This document shows positions 1-12,182 of a stretch of DNA of 64,000 nucleotides, one piece after another (position 1 is the stretch's first letter; every line of letters starts with the position of its first letter). The position numbers were made by a program, and so were the translations under genes. The DNA is taken from the NCBI GenBank assembly GCA_047967505.1, contig CM106540.1. The stretch is one strand, 5' to 3'. The stretch is from Dipteris shenzhenensis (lineage: Eukaryota > Polypodiophyta > Polypodiopsida > Gleicheniales). The notes under the pieces are model-generated. The model worked only from the letters and a program-made list of their open reading frames with translations. It made no database searches and was not told the origin of the DNA.

Positions 1-229
1 TAGAGTCTAGACTCTATATTGATGTTTTGCCAACAAATGCAAGTGACTGTGAAAGCGATGAAAAGATAACATCACTAATGCTTTCAAATTTGACATGGAG
101 CATATCATGTCCTTGGAATCAGTTTCCACTAGACCATTTTCTAAGCATCTATAGGCTATGTTCCAGCCCTCCAGAAGTGTACAACAAACACTAGAGGAGA
201 CAATACATGGCAAGGCACAAGCAGTAAGG

Positions 230-256
230 GGGAGAGAGAGAGAGAGAGAGAGAGAG
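230..256. repeat. (GA)n microsatellite
   Basis: Uninterrupted GA dinucleotide run of about 24 bp following gggg. Positions 1-229 carry nothing I recognise. Confidence 0.95.
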
Positions 257-309
257 ACATGAGAAAATTGGCAGAGGTGGCAAGATAGGGTAGGTTAGCA
301 GATTAGGCA

Positions 310-379
310 TTCTAGGAACAACGGTTTCTGGGGACCAACTTTTGTAATAGTTGATCCCCAGAAACCGTTGTTCCTAGAA
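310..379. repeat. Near-perfect hairpin made from gypsy family B sequence
   Basis: Inverted repeat with 30-bp arms (310-339 and 350-379), one mismatch and a 10-bp spacer. The right arm is gypsy-B coding sequence (gttgatccccagaaaccg), also found forward at 28910 in element B1. The left arm is the same segment inverted. It marks the boundary of the family-B material in the first element. Confidence 0.9.
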
Positions 380-2221
380 ACCGATGCAAGTGGCATTGCA
401 GTAGGAGCAGTCCTAAAGTGGATATGCAATTGGAGCCATACTTATGCAAGATGGACATCCAATAGCATATGAGAGTCGACAATTAAAACCAGCAGAATGC
501 AATTATAGTACATATGATAAAGAATTAACCACTGTTGTGCATGCCTTACGAATGTAGAAACATTATTTGAAGGGATCTGAGTTTCTTATCAAAACCGATC
601 AGCAAAGTATCAAGCATTTGTTGACTCGGCCACTAATATTTGATAGGCACATCAAGTGGGCATCATTTATACAGAGTTTTCAGCCCATGATTCAGTATCA
701 ACCTAGAAAGGAAAATGTAGTTGTTGATGCTCTTAGTAGAAAGCCAAGTATTAATCACATCACTGCTATAGAGACCCAGCCTTTTGAAGGTATAAAGAAT
801 TCTTATCAAGGGGATCCAGACTTTTCTGATATATGGAACAAATTAGAAAATAACAATGGAATCCTATGTTGGACTATTCATGCAATGATGGATACCTCTT
901 TTATCAAAAGACATTATGCATCACTCGACCCTTTAGACAAATTGTAATGGAGGAAATGCACTAACCACCATATATGGGACATAGGGGAGTGACTGCCACT
1001 TTACAAGTGATAGCAAGAGAATTCCATTGGCCTACTATAAGAAAAGATGTGGCTAAGTTTGTAGCCAAATGCATCACTTGTCAAAAGATCAAGAGTTACA
1101 AAGGCAAGACCCCAAGATTGCTAATGCCTTTGCCTATTCCTACGCAGCCTTGGGAACAAATATCCATGGATTTCATAATAGGTTTTCCTACTACAACGAA
1201 CCAAAATGATATGATTTGGATGATAATAGATCTCTTTAGTAAGCAAGCTTATTTCATCCCATGCAAGAAGACTTTAACAGCTCAGCAAGCTGCACATTTA
1301 TTCATCAAGCATATCTTTGTTCATCATGGCTTGCCAAAGACTATAGTGTCTGAGTGAGATTCGAAGTTTTGCAATAATTTCTCGACTGCATTATTTCATA
1401 ATCTAGGCACTAAGTCAGACTTCTCATCAGCTTTTTATCCAGAATCGAATGGACAAACTGAGGTTGCAAATAGTACTATTCTAGAAATGATAAAAGCTTA
1501 TGTGGGAAGTCAACCAAAGACTTGGGACAAATACATTCATCTCTTACAATTTGCTTATAATAATACTCCTCATTCTACAACTAGAAGAGCACCCTTTGAG
1601 ATTATCTATGGGAAGGTTTTACCTATTCCTATCACACGATTGACCCATAGAGTGGAAGTAGCAGATGCATTTACCCATGACTATCAAAATATTCTCAAAG
1701 AGGTTCGAGAAGCCATTGCAATCTCTCAAGAGAAGTACACAAAACAAGCTAATAAGAAACAGAAACACATGCTTTTTAAAGAAAGCGATTATGTACTTCT
1801 TCGGATTGAGAAAAGAAGATTGAAGAGTGTTGAGAAATGGCCAGTAATCAAGATGTCACCATGTTTTTATGGACCATTCAAGGTGATTCAGAAAATCAAT
1901 GATCTAGCTTATAGGCTTGAATTACGTGATAATTGGAAAATACATAATGCTTTCCATATCAGCCTCTTAAAGCCCTTCAAAGGACCTTTACCTATTCATC
2001 CTATCTATGAAGAGGCTCCATTGATTGTTGATGAAGAAGAAATTCTAGAACCCAAATGCATTGTTGATCATCAACAGACCTCAACCCGAAAAGGAAATGT
2101 CTATACTAAATACTTGCTCAAATTTAAGAATCATTCGAGAGATGATGCTCAATGGATGCCTAAGCGGTTGTTTCGAACTTTTCTAGACCTCCTTAGTTCC
2201 TATAATCAAACACGCAACTGA
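340..2221 (+). pseudogene. Ty3/gypsy family A pol remnant: RNase H, integrase, chromodomain-like end
   Basis: Broken pol of a plant gypsy element. At 345-412 the sequence is family B RNase H ([12 protein letters not shown]); from about 415 it is family A, with an RNase H-like region, then FLIKTDQQSIKHLL and RKENVVVDALSRKP at 567-740. The integrase at 974-1480 has a C-x2-C (CITCQK), the first catalytic Asp in MDFIIGFP, and TGA at 1355 within what is normally SDRDxKF. The integrase C-terminus and a chromodomain-like segment (YLLKFKNHSRDDAQWMP) end with TGA at 2219-2221. Other damage includes TAG at 555 and TAA at 945. gag, protease and most of RT are absent. Confidence 0.88.
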
Positions 2222-2248
2222 GGTCAGTTGCAATCCAAGCAAGAGGGA

Positions 2249-3123
2249 TGTTACGAAAATTATATTTTTGATATATCTTGGTTTGGACATTATTATTTTA
2301 GTCCAGTGTGACTATGACAAAGTACTCCATAGGAGCGCACCGAACGTGGCGGGGGTCCTAGTGGATACTGTGTGGTTAGTTGGGGATGCCTGACTAGCTT
2401 GTGTTTTACCATGCTAGATGGTTGGTATTGTGGGTGATTCCATGTTAATACTGATGTCGCTAGTGTTATTGGTGTTGTGCTTGATTATTGTGCTTTGAGC
2501 GCGGTTATGTTGGGATCGGTTGATTCGATGATTCATTCGATCGATTGTATTGCTCTCATAGTGTGATTGTGTTTTTCCTTCTCTAATTGATTATGTGGTG
2601 AATTTGTGTGTTAAAAAGATTACCTTCTAGTTTTAGATGATTCATCATTTGATTGTAATAAATAACACAATTAGCAGCTTGATACAAATGATGAGTTATA
2701 TAACGAGGAACTAAGATGGTGAAGGTGATGTGGATTGATCGAAGTGTCGAATGGTTACCAAATGCCATGGGCCATATTGTAAAGTAATGAATATAAAGCC
2801 ATGGGCTAATTTATTTTATAAATTGTGGATGAGGGCATGCTAAACCTTGTGATATTTCGAGCTCGTGGAGCTATGTTGAGCAATCCCTCTAATTGTGGAC
2901 AAGGGATTCTTTTTTATGTACTATTATTGGTTCTTTGATTTTTTGAATTACAATTATAAATTCTCTAGATGGGAAGCAAGAGCCACCATCTAGGGGGGGC
3001 AAATTGGACCCCATTTAGTGTCGCTCTCTTTTTCTCTTCTCTCCACGTGTTTCCTTGTTCCTGTTTCTATGGTTTTGGTAAATCATGAATTTTTTATCAT
3101 GTCTAATTTCAATTTTTATAACT
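2249..3123 (+). repeat. Family A LTR, copy 1
   Basis: About 875 bp, starting TGTTAC directly after a purine-rich stretch (aagaggga) that follows the pol stop, and ending near ttataac. It matches copy 2 along its whole length with many substitutions and indels. It is followed by a degenerate gtatcagaccc that could be a decayed tRNA-Met primer-binding site. Confidence 0.82.
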
Positions 3124-4015
3124 ATTGTATCAGACCCTAGCTACGCTCTAGCCTGACTAAGGGAGGCAAGCAACATGATTTTCTCCAATCGAATGACACG
3201 GTTATTCTTAGAATCTTCTTCATGATTGTCTTAACTACTTTATTGCGAGGTTTTGAGGTCATATGCAAAAGTTATCAAAGATTCTTTGAAAGTCAATGCT
3301 ACAATTACGATTGAAAAAAATGGCCCACGTTGGCTTGTTAAAAGGGCATGTGCTGATTCTTTTGAGTGGTTGGATCACTATATTCTGCCGACTTGAGTTG
3401 CATATGATGAGCTCACTATGAAAGAGAGGCTCTGTGAGGAATTTATTTTGAACCACAAAGTTATTAGACCGATGATTGAAAGGGAAGCAAAAGAAAGTTG
3501 ATTAGGACTCAACAAAGCAAGCCAAGATTTGGAAGGACAAAGGAGATATGTGTGTATTCCCATATTTTTGTTTTCCCATATTTTCATTTTTCTTGCTCTC
3601 ATAGAAGTACTCATATAGAGACAAGAAAGAATGGTATGGAATAATTGAATTTGAAGAAGAGTGATAGATCATATTATAATATCATGAAAAGGAGAATAAA
3701 ATATGATTGCTTATATAGGATCTAGGATAATCTAGGTGAGCTAAGAGTTTTTTATGATTAACTAAGCATGATTATGTGCATTGGATGGATGCAGTATAGT
3801 ATACTCTCTTGGTACAAGATAAGAATAAAAATAATCTATCATAGGTTTTGAATTGGCAAAATTCACTATCTTTTGGTTAATGAGAGCTCTTGACTAAATT
3901 TTTTGACCATGATGATACTTGATGAATGTCCACAAGAATACTCTTCACATCTCTATTCGTTGACTCACAAAGTCAAATACACAACTGAGGTCAGTTGCAA
4001 CCCAAGCAAGAGAGT
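3124..4015 (+). other. Internal segment between the two family A LTRs, with a decayed open stretch
   Basis: 892 bp between the LTRs. From about 3236 a plus-strand frame is open except for one TGA at about 3393 and reads like a protein (KVNATITIEKNGPRWLVKRA; later YDELTMKERLCEEFILNHKV) up to about 3500. I do not recognise it. The last 40 bp (aactgaggtcagttgcaacc and the purine tract) repeat the end of the family A pol and PPT, so the segment is the inside of an internally deleted element. Confidence 0.55.
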
Positions 4016-4809
4016 TGTTACAGAATTGTATTTTTGATATTTTTTCTATGGAATTTTTTTAATTTTAGCCATGTGACTATGGCAAAGTATTCCATAGGAT
4101 CGCACTGGACATGGCAGGGGTCCTATTAGAAGCTTTATGGGGTTTAGTTGGGATGCCTAATGACCTATGTTTTGCTAGGCTAGATGGTTGGTATTGTGGG
4201 TGATTCCATGTTAATACTAATGTCGCTAGTATTACTGGTGTTATTGCAATTGGTCGCAAGGTGTGTATTTTAATATCTGCATATCAAGCATACAATTGTG
4301 TTGGGATTAGTTGCTATGATGATTCATCAATTGATTGTAATAACTAACACAATTGGTAGCTTGAGTATAGATGATGAGTTGGATAACGAGAAACGGAGAT
4401 GGTGAAGGCGATTTGGATTGATTGAAGTGTCAAATGGTTACCAAAGGCCATGGACCATATTGTAAAGTAATGAGTAGTAAGCCGTGGGCTAATTTATTTT
4501 ATTAATTGTGGATGAGGGCATATTAAGCCTTGTGATATTTTAAGCTCGTGGAGCTATGTTGAGCAATCCCTCTAATTGTGGACAAGGGGTGCTTTTGGAC
4601 GTACTATTATCGGCTCTTTGCTTTTTTCAATTACAATCATAAATACTCTAGATGGGAAGCAAGAGCCACCATCTAGGGGGGTGGATTGGACCTCATGTTG
4701 TGTCGCTCTCTCTTTCTTTTCTCTCCCCCAAATGTTTCCTTGTTCTAGGTTTCTATGGTTTTGGTAAATCACGAATTTGTGATCATGTCTAATTTCCATT
4801 TTTGTAATA
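4016..4809 (+). repeat. Family A LTR, copy 2
   Basis: About 794 bp from TGTTAC to gtaata. It shares long blocks with copy 1 (gttggtattgtgggtgattc; agcaagagccaccatctagg). It lacks about 80 bp relative to copy 1. Divergence by eye is well above 10%, so the pair is old. Confidence 0.82.
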
Positions 4810-6214
4810 GGCCATGTATCTACTTCTTCTTTTCGAGCATGTATTAGGCATTGACTAAATCATGAATTAGCCAATTAGTTGTCTAGATGCTCTTTGTAGT
4901 CCACCCTCCGGCAAGCATGTCACTAGACTGCACCACTCATCTATGGTCACTCAGAGGTATTTCTTATGGTAGCTTACAACGCCCAACAAATGCCTCAATT
5001 TGTCATTGGTTAGCATGAATCTCTCTCAATGATTGTGCACTCAATCCTAAGCTTACTAAACTCAATCCACTCAATTCCCATAAACTAATAGCACATCAAG
5101 ACACAAATTCAATTGACCCGTCCCCACCAGGATTGCCACATATTGACAGTATGATTTGTTCACTCGTCTTTGGTTAACTTATGGGTGCTTGATATTAAGC
5201 CTTAACCCAACCCATGTAGTGTTGGATGAAGATGTTTGCTCTTGTGGTACTTGATGAGTTGTGCATGCGAACATATTCGGGTTTGATGCAAATAGATGCC
5301 AACATAAATAAAGCAAGGGTTGGGGCTGTTATTGAAAGGGAAACCATATGATGATAGGGGATTGAGCATATAAAATGAATGGAGAATGATATAGATAGAA
5401 TGGAAGCAAACCACACTTGTATTAAGAAAGACTTTGTTTACAATGATGCTGTTGTGACATGAACTGAGCACTTAGGTTTGCAAGCTCCTAACTTAGCAAG
5501 CCTAAGAAAGGTCATGCAACTCATGAACAACCAACCCTGCTATCTATTACAATGCTTTACTACTTAGTATTCTTACTGCAAGACCAACTTCTATTCCTAA
5601 CACTTGTGGTTCACTAGACCACTTTTCATCATTGGTCTGGCACCCTTAGCTTTAGCATGACCTCTCCTCAGACTTAAAGTCATATCCTCAGCTCTACTGC
5701 TATTCAATTATCAATTAACACTCGAGAAGTTACCAAAGATGTGTTTGTTTCTCAAGAAGGTAGCCAAAGATGTGCTGCCACGTTATCAACCACGTGCGCC
5801 ACTTGCTCGTGTTATGTTGGTAAGTTCTCTACGAGTTCCACCTATTTTAGCCTAACCCAAGGGCCAATAATCTTAGATCAATACAAACCAATCCCACCAC
5901 TATCACGAGATTTATCCATGCATCCCAAGGAATAGCATACTATGACCTCACCCATCTACCACCAAACTTGCACTAAAGCAATAGTGTGCTCTGGATCCAC
6001 CAAAAAGTCCAATCACTTGGAGGGGAATACCAATGCCAATGTTGATGGTGTTTTTCCCATTACTTGGTTGTATAACCTATTACCTACTTGGAGCCCTAAG
6101 TGCTACTAAACTTGCAAAGGCAAAGTGGAGGAACTGAGCACCTACGTTCTGCAAGGGTTGTTGTAACATGTTCGTAAAGCCATATGGAGACATTTATATA
6201 AAAATAACACTTAA
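4810..6214. other. No recognisable gene
   Basis: AT-rich plant-like sequence with only short open frames on either strand (the longest is about 90 codons at 5202-5471, minus strand, with no family resemblance). No LTR boundaries, TIRs or RNA genes were seen. Confidence 0.6.
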
Positions 6215-6331
6215 GAAATATAGAAAGACCATGAAAAATAAGTGTTGAGTTATATTATGAATAGGGGGCTCTAGAAATATAGAAACACCAAGAAAAATAA
6301 GTGTTGAGTTATATTATAATAGGGGGCTCTA
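6215..6331. repeat. 59-bp tandem duplication
   Basis: Two copies (6215-6273 and 6274-6331) of a unit starting gaaatatagaaa and ending agggggctcta, differing at two bases and one single-base indel. The unit includes aagtgttgagttatattat. Confidence 0.9.
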
Positions 6332-6764
6332 GGCTTGAGTACAAGTAGTGGTTGCATGAATAATACTTCCTCTCGTGCATTTGGGGGACTCCGTCCTCTC
6401 ACTCTTACTCACTCCCCCTCTCGTGCAACAAGATGGAATACAACCAAGAAACACTCTTAGGGCTTCATTGAAGCCTTTTGCATCTATTTGGCTACTTGGG
6501 AGGTTTTGATGTCCTTTGTTGTCAACTTCCTTGCACTTACGCTTGTCCTCAGGGTCTAGTACATGCTAAGTCATAGTTGATCCTTGTAAAGGTTTCTCCC
6601 TTTGTCACAGGGTTTCATGGATAACATGCCAAAATGATGTGTTGTGTTGTCATCAAAATTCAGAGGACTATTGAAATCTCCACAAAGGAAAGCATTGCTA
6701 AGCCACCAATAAGTTGCAATCTCTGACCACAAACCTACTCTGTGAGTTCAATTTTGCAAGGCAT
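6332..6764. other. No recognisable gene
   Basis: Nothing supported beyond short chance frames. Confidence 0.5.
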
Positions 6765-7240
6765 GGCACGCGCGCACACACGCATGCGAGTGTGTGCCCC
6801 CACACACACATGTGTGAATGTGAATGCATGCATTGTGCACATGCACACATGCATGCACTTAGACACAGATACCCATGCATGCATGCATTCATTCATGCAC
6901 ACATATGCATGTGCACGTGCACACACACACATACACATGCTTTCTACTCTTACTCCCACTTCCCTTTAATTCCTTAATTCTGGCCCTTCACTACTTCACA
7001 CGCACACACACACACGGGGACGCGCACACATGCATATGCATGCACACACACACACACACACATATAGAGAGAGAGATGTATCCATGTGTATATGCATATG
7101 CTATTTTTCCAGCCTTACATACATACACCCATCCATGCAATGCAATACATGCAAATACCATACATACATTCATATGTACATGCTTATGTATGCAAATATG
7201 TTAATATGTACATATGTATGCATGCATGTCCCTTGCTATT
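6765..7240. repeat. Compound CA / TGCA / CG alternating purine-pyrimidine tract
   Basis: Dense runs of (CA)n mixed with tgcatgcatg and cgcgcgcaca, with a GA run at 7065-7076 and TACA/TGTA stretches to 7240. It yields long overlapping open frames on both strands with Cys/His/Thr-rich translations; these are by-products of the repeat. Confidence 0.92.
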
Positions 7241-7929
7241 CATAGCTTGAAATTAGTTCTATTATTTACTGATACAAAAAGATCTAGGATATGCAAGAAG
7301 CTTTCAAACATTCCTACCAAGAAGGTGATTAGATCCATAAAAATAGAAGGTAACACAATGCTTTTTCATCCCAGTCTTGCCCTCTTGACCACTATGGAGG
7401 ACGAATCTATAGACACTATATAGAGAAAAAACCGTCTCTCTTATGAGACAAATACTTCAAAAGCCTCCACCTATATAGTTCATGGAGAGACCATCCCTAC
7501 ATCACTCTAATGAACTTAACAATGCAAGAAGGAGTTCTATCCAAAATAAGACTCCTTGTTAAATTAGATAAGGTAATTACAACCTACATTCATGACACTC
7601 TTCTAGATAACTTCGATCTTTGACTAAAGCCTCATGTCTTTACATGGTCCCAATGCCCCTATGAATTTCTTAGAAATTCGGCTTAGAAACCATTGGTCTA
7701 TTAGATAGCCCTCCATGCAGAGTAATCTATTAGAGAGCATTGGCCAAGTTGCTCCCACTACTAGTGGTGATGGAGTTGCTATTGTTGTGCCCCAAGTATG
7801 ATGCATGGCCTCCTTCTCTTCCTCCATCGTGAAGAAGGGGACCAATGCTACTAATGTTAGACTTTCACGAAAAAGGATACTATGATTAAAATATCAAAGA
7901 TGGTAGCATGAGTGTCAAATCTAGGGTTG
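7241..7929. other. No recognisable gene
   Basis: Short frames only; no similarity recognised. Confidence 0.5.
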
Positions 7930-7936
7930 TTGTCCA

Positions 7937-8430
7937 TTGGAACCACCTAGGGTATTGAATTCCAAACTTGCTAGGAAGACCTTGGTTGATGAAAGCCATT
8001 GTGTTGGCATTGAGCGATCAAATCTCCCCCCTATCCTATGCAATGAAGCTACCCACATTTTGCAAAGGGATGGGGAGAATTATCAAGATTGGAAAACAAC
8101 CACTCTTCAAGCCACCAACTATGTCTCTATAAGTACACCTAGCACTCTGTTAACCAGGAATTGGGGGGACAACTGGATAAGAGAGCAGCCCATTGTTTAT
8201 AAGAAAACCTCAATTCATATTTTCTTTATGACCTTATAGGTCACATTGTTAAGGATTTCCTTTTAAAGAAGGCTAAAGCTGATCGAAGTCCTCTCTAGAA
8301 ATGCCGTGGGTAGTTAAGAAGGGATGACTATAAAAGTTTTGTTGTGAAGTTTGCTGTAAATTCAATAAATACTGAGGAGAGTAAGAATGTGTTTACTTAT
8401 ATTCATGCATGGAAGGATCTCACGGTATTC
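7937..8430 (+). pseudogene. Degenerate protein-coding remnant, possibly retroelement gag
   Basis: A 100-codon frame (7937-8239) containing RDGENYQDWKTTTLQ is followed in another frame from about 8220 by a coding-like stretch (IGHIVKDFLLKKAKADRS; YKSFVVKFAVNSINTEESKN) with two stops. The NYQDWK-like motif recalls the start of copia gag proteins (NYxxWK). The family is not established. Confidence 0.3.
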
Positions 8431-8616
8431 ATGCATTGTATGATTATGTGACACATGTTGTGATGATGTGTATTGATCATGTGGTATTTCACATGTACTA
8501 CATGCATGGGCATGTAGGTTGATATGACAGGTAGAGCCTTACCTAGGATGATGTGGCACAAGCACCTAAATGACATATCTTTATGATGTGTCAACATGTA
8601 TGATGTGGAACTAATA

Positions 8617-8724
8617 GGGGCAAGGTGTGATGGCATGATACGTCATCATGGTTGAGGTGGTAAATGATGAGGGGCAAGGTTAAGTGGCACGATGTGTCAT
8701 CTTGATTGATGTGGTACATGATGA
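8617..8724. repeat. 54-bp diverged tandem duplication
   Basis: 8617-8670 and 8671-8724 both start ggggcaaggt and end with a gtggta..atgatga motif; about 75-80% identical. The surrounding sequence (8400-8730) is rich in gatgtg/catgat repeats. Confidence 0.75.
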
Positions 8725-11050
8725 AGCATCAAGGTGGAAGTCATAGGTAGCAAGGGAATTTGATAGTCATGTTGACTGCCAAGATGGTTTGGTTGACCAT
8801 TTGTTGCTTGGTGTGCTTGGGTCAAAATTTATTTGCAATGAATCTTATGTGATTGCCTACTACATTAGCTAAATGATGATGTGGCATGTCACTCATTCCT
8901 AACACCGTATTTGTGGCACATCGCAAAGGGATTCCACATGGACAACCTACCAACCACAAGAAGCCACCACTAGGACTTGGAATTCACCAAACTTGGCCTT
9001 CCAGGTCTAATATCAAGCCTATGTAGACTGATTTTTAGGACTTTTAACTAAAATGTTGCATTTTTCCCTTATTGTAAGGACTTCTTGACTTAAATGGTGT
9101 ATTTTTTGCTTGGGATGGTAGAATTGTCCTTTATCCACATTTTACTAAATTTTGTTGTATGGCTTCATGACATCAAGAAGTATAATCACTATGAAATTGG
9201 TCACGTTTGGAGTTGTCAATAAATTACTACAATTATTTCTAGTTACTTAGATCAAGACTCGCACAAGTTAAGATAAAATTGAAAGTAGACATGAAGATCT
9301 AACCATTGGATCATAAATTTAGCCTTGGTGCCACACAAGCTTATGTATGGCATGCCATTGCATCAATTCAAACATCTAAAAAAGTAACATTTAAGTGCCC
9401 AAGATCGACTACACATGACAGTTTTCTCAGAACACCCCAAAGTGAGATCCCTTGGGAGACTTGATGATAATAAAAATTTAACTTTGTAAAATATTTATTT
9501 CTTCCCTTTCAAAAGCCTAGGAAAGAAACCTAGGTAGGAAATACTTGCCTATGTTGACTTTGGTCATTTTGCATTATAAAAAGGAAATGGTTCATTGTCA
9601 TGACCAATCAAACCGATCACAAATAACCTCCACTTACATACTCATGTATGTCATATGTCGTTGAGCGCATGCATTTGATGTATGCGTGAGCTTCCTCACT
9701 CCAAATAAAACAAACATTTTCACACAAGAAACTATCAAATATGGGGTTCGTGATGATGGCCATGAGAAACATTAACATTGGACACGTCATCATCAAAATC
9801 ACTGGAAGTCTACATTGCACATTAAAAACGAGCATGTGCTAGGAAATATAAAACCATGAATCACAAAATTATTATATCATGAGATAAAATGCATGTACAT
9901 AGGATATAGCAATATGATGCATCATAATGACAACTATGTGGATGCCTTAAGATGTAATGTGACTACCTCCAACACAATGTCTCAATCGTCATGCAATCCC
10001 TACATATGTACATTATGTGATTCAATAGACCTCTACACTTTTTGCACCAAGACATATGTTTCCTTGTATATAAACTATCATCTCGTGTAGTCTAGACACA
10101 CTATCAAACATGCACATTTTGTCCTGGTAAACCTCTGCAGCCTATACACCAACAATTTCTTTCTCATATACATACTGTCATTTTATATGGATGAAGGTCA
10201 AAATGAGTCCAATCACATAGGGTGCTATTTTCCAACATTAAATAGACCACGATAGTGCAAAACTACCACAAGAATCAACCTAACTTGATTAGAGTCCATG
10301 ATGTACAAGAATAAAAAATTTTCATCAATAATTTGTTAGGATTTGCGAGCAAATATATGACACAAGAACAAGAAACATGGATCCTTGTCCAATCATTAGT
10401 AATTGCATCAAATTTCTTGTATGCTCTTCAAGATAAACTATGTTGGACTTCTATTAGCATCGCATTAATGTTCTTGTTCTAGGTTGCTTGCTTATTTTAG
10501 TGAGTTGCAATTATCTCAATCAATGCCAATAAATTCATTTCAAGATATTGTATTAAATATATAACAAACCTAACTTTTATAGACTTTTACTTAAACTATA
10601 GACAAAGTGTGCAAAAAGATCATCAAAGCATGAAGTTATACACAAACTCTGCAAAAGAACCTCAATGTGTATCAAAGGCATCGTGGACCATTTTAACAAA
10701 AGAGGAAGATGTAACATAGATTTGGATCATCAAATATTTACTTCACAAAAAAGCACATTTCTTGAATGAGATAATAGGTAATCTTGAGTGTGAGGTTTGT
10801 AATCCCGCATGGTAGATGGAGATATAAGAGAGCAACGACACTATATGGGAAGGTGGAGATCAACTGGAGGACAAAGTCTTCTGTCTTTTTAAAAGCAATT
10901 CTTCTTATTAATCCACACTAACCAAAATTCCATAACATATCTTCACTGCATGGAGTACCGAGAAACACAATCATTGTTAATGTTAGTCTATTTCCTCATC
11001 ACCTCCCTCATTCCCATTTCTTCCGCTCGTATTTCATTAGAGAATTTTAG
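8725..11050. other. No recognisable gene
   Basis: AT-rich; open frames do not exceed about 75 codons and none resembles a known family. No transposon ends recognised. Confidence 0.55.
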
Positions 11051-11064
11051 AAAAGCGCCAGCCC

Positions 11065-11088
11065 GCACCCCCCGCACCCCCCCCCCCC

Positions 11089-11123
<35 letters not shown>

Positions 11124-11125
11124 CA
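11065..11125. repeat. Poly-C followed by (CT)n
   Basis: C-rich run (cccccccccccccgccc) passing directly into about 13 CT dinucleotides. Confidence 0.95.
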
Positions 11126-12104
11126 TCTCATCACTTAGGCCTCTGACTTCACTCATCCGCCCTAACACTCCCCTTCTACTCCTCAAACCATCTCCGTTCC
11201 CCAAATCAAGCTCTAGTCCAAACCCACAACTTCCCCATCTAGATCCCCCCCCCCTTTTTAAAAATTGCATACAATTCCTTTCTACTCCACCGTAACCTCA
11301 ACCCATTTCACCCCCACTCCATCTCCCACTTCAAGCTCTAGTCCAACCCACAGCTTCCCCTTAATCAAGGAACCACAAGGAAATACTAATGTAGTATTTC
11401 ACAAGATTTCGTAGAATCTTTCCTTTTAAATTATAAGTAAATCAGCTGTCATGTCACATCCCAATTTTACTATCATGTCCCCGTACTTTGTAAAGTGAGT
11501 AGAAATCTCCACCAAGTCAAGGCTGACATTCCCTTCAAATCCATTATAAAGCAAACAGTATGCTGATCAAAATGATGGGTTGGATAAGAAGTACATAACC
11601 CAATTCTCTGTAAGACATGTACATAGAGATTCAATAGATTATTTGCTCTTATGCCTTTAAATCATGATTTTAATTGACTGTGCAAATACAGCTTGTATCA
11701 CTGTTATCATAGCACTTGTAAAGAAGAAGATTCAGAGAGCCCCCAAATCACGGCTGACTTTCCCTTGAAGTATACAGCATGTTGACCAAAAAGATGGGTA
11801 AGACGGGCAAATTAAGAATCACTTGGAAATTGAGTTGGAGAAAACCCCAGGTTGGGATTTATCTACTCGAGAAAGCTTAATACTTTCATTTGTCGGAAAT
11901 CAAGGGAAAAACATGAAAGCTCGGTAAAATACCAATGGACTTGGTAAGTGTCTGTCTGAAGCCAGATTCATTGTCGTGCCACGACACTCTAATAGGATGT
12001 GATTTATTGTCCACATATGATCCAAATAAGAATTTTGGCAGACCTCAAACCAATGAACCTGCTGATAGAACTCTCAGATATTGTATTCAAGCAAATTAAC
12101 GGCA
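11126..12104. other. No recognisable gene; diverged duplicated motif
   Basis: No gene. A motif around 11515-11580 (caaggctgacattcccttca ... atgctgatcaaaatgatggg) recurs in altered form at 11745-11800 (cacggctgactttcccttga ... atgttgaccaaaaagatggg). Confidence 0.45.
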
Positions 12105-12182
12105 ATGTACAGCATTGTCAACAAGATGAGACATCCAAAAATGTACAGCATTGTCAACAAGATGAGATATCCAAAAATGTAC
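12105..12182. repeat. 36-bp tandem repeat
   Basis: Copies at 12105-12140 and 12141-12176 (unit begins atgtacagcattgtcaacaa) differ at one base (gacatcc/gatatcc), and a partial third copy (atgtac) follows. Confidence 0.92.

Noticed and set aside
6698-7204. Several overlapping open frames of 60-110 codons on both strands rich in Cys, His and Thr
   Set aside because: They are translations of CA/TGCA repeats in several frames at once, with no codon constraint or domain.
8600-8740. Possible CRISPR-like repeats
   Set aside because: Two diverged 54-bp direct repeats without spacers in a plant nuclear context; simple tandem duplication.
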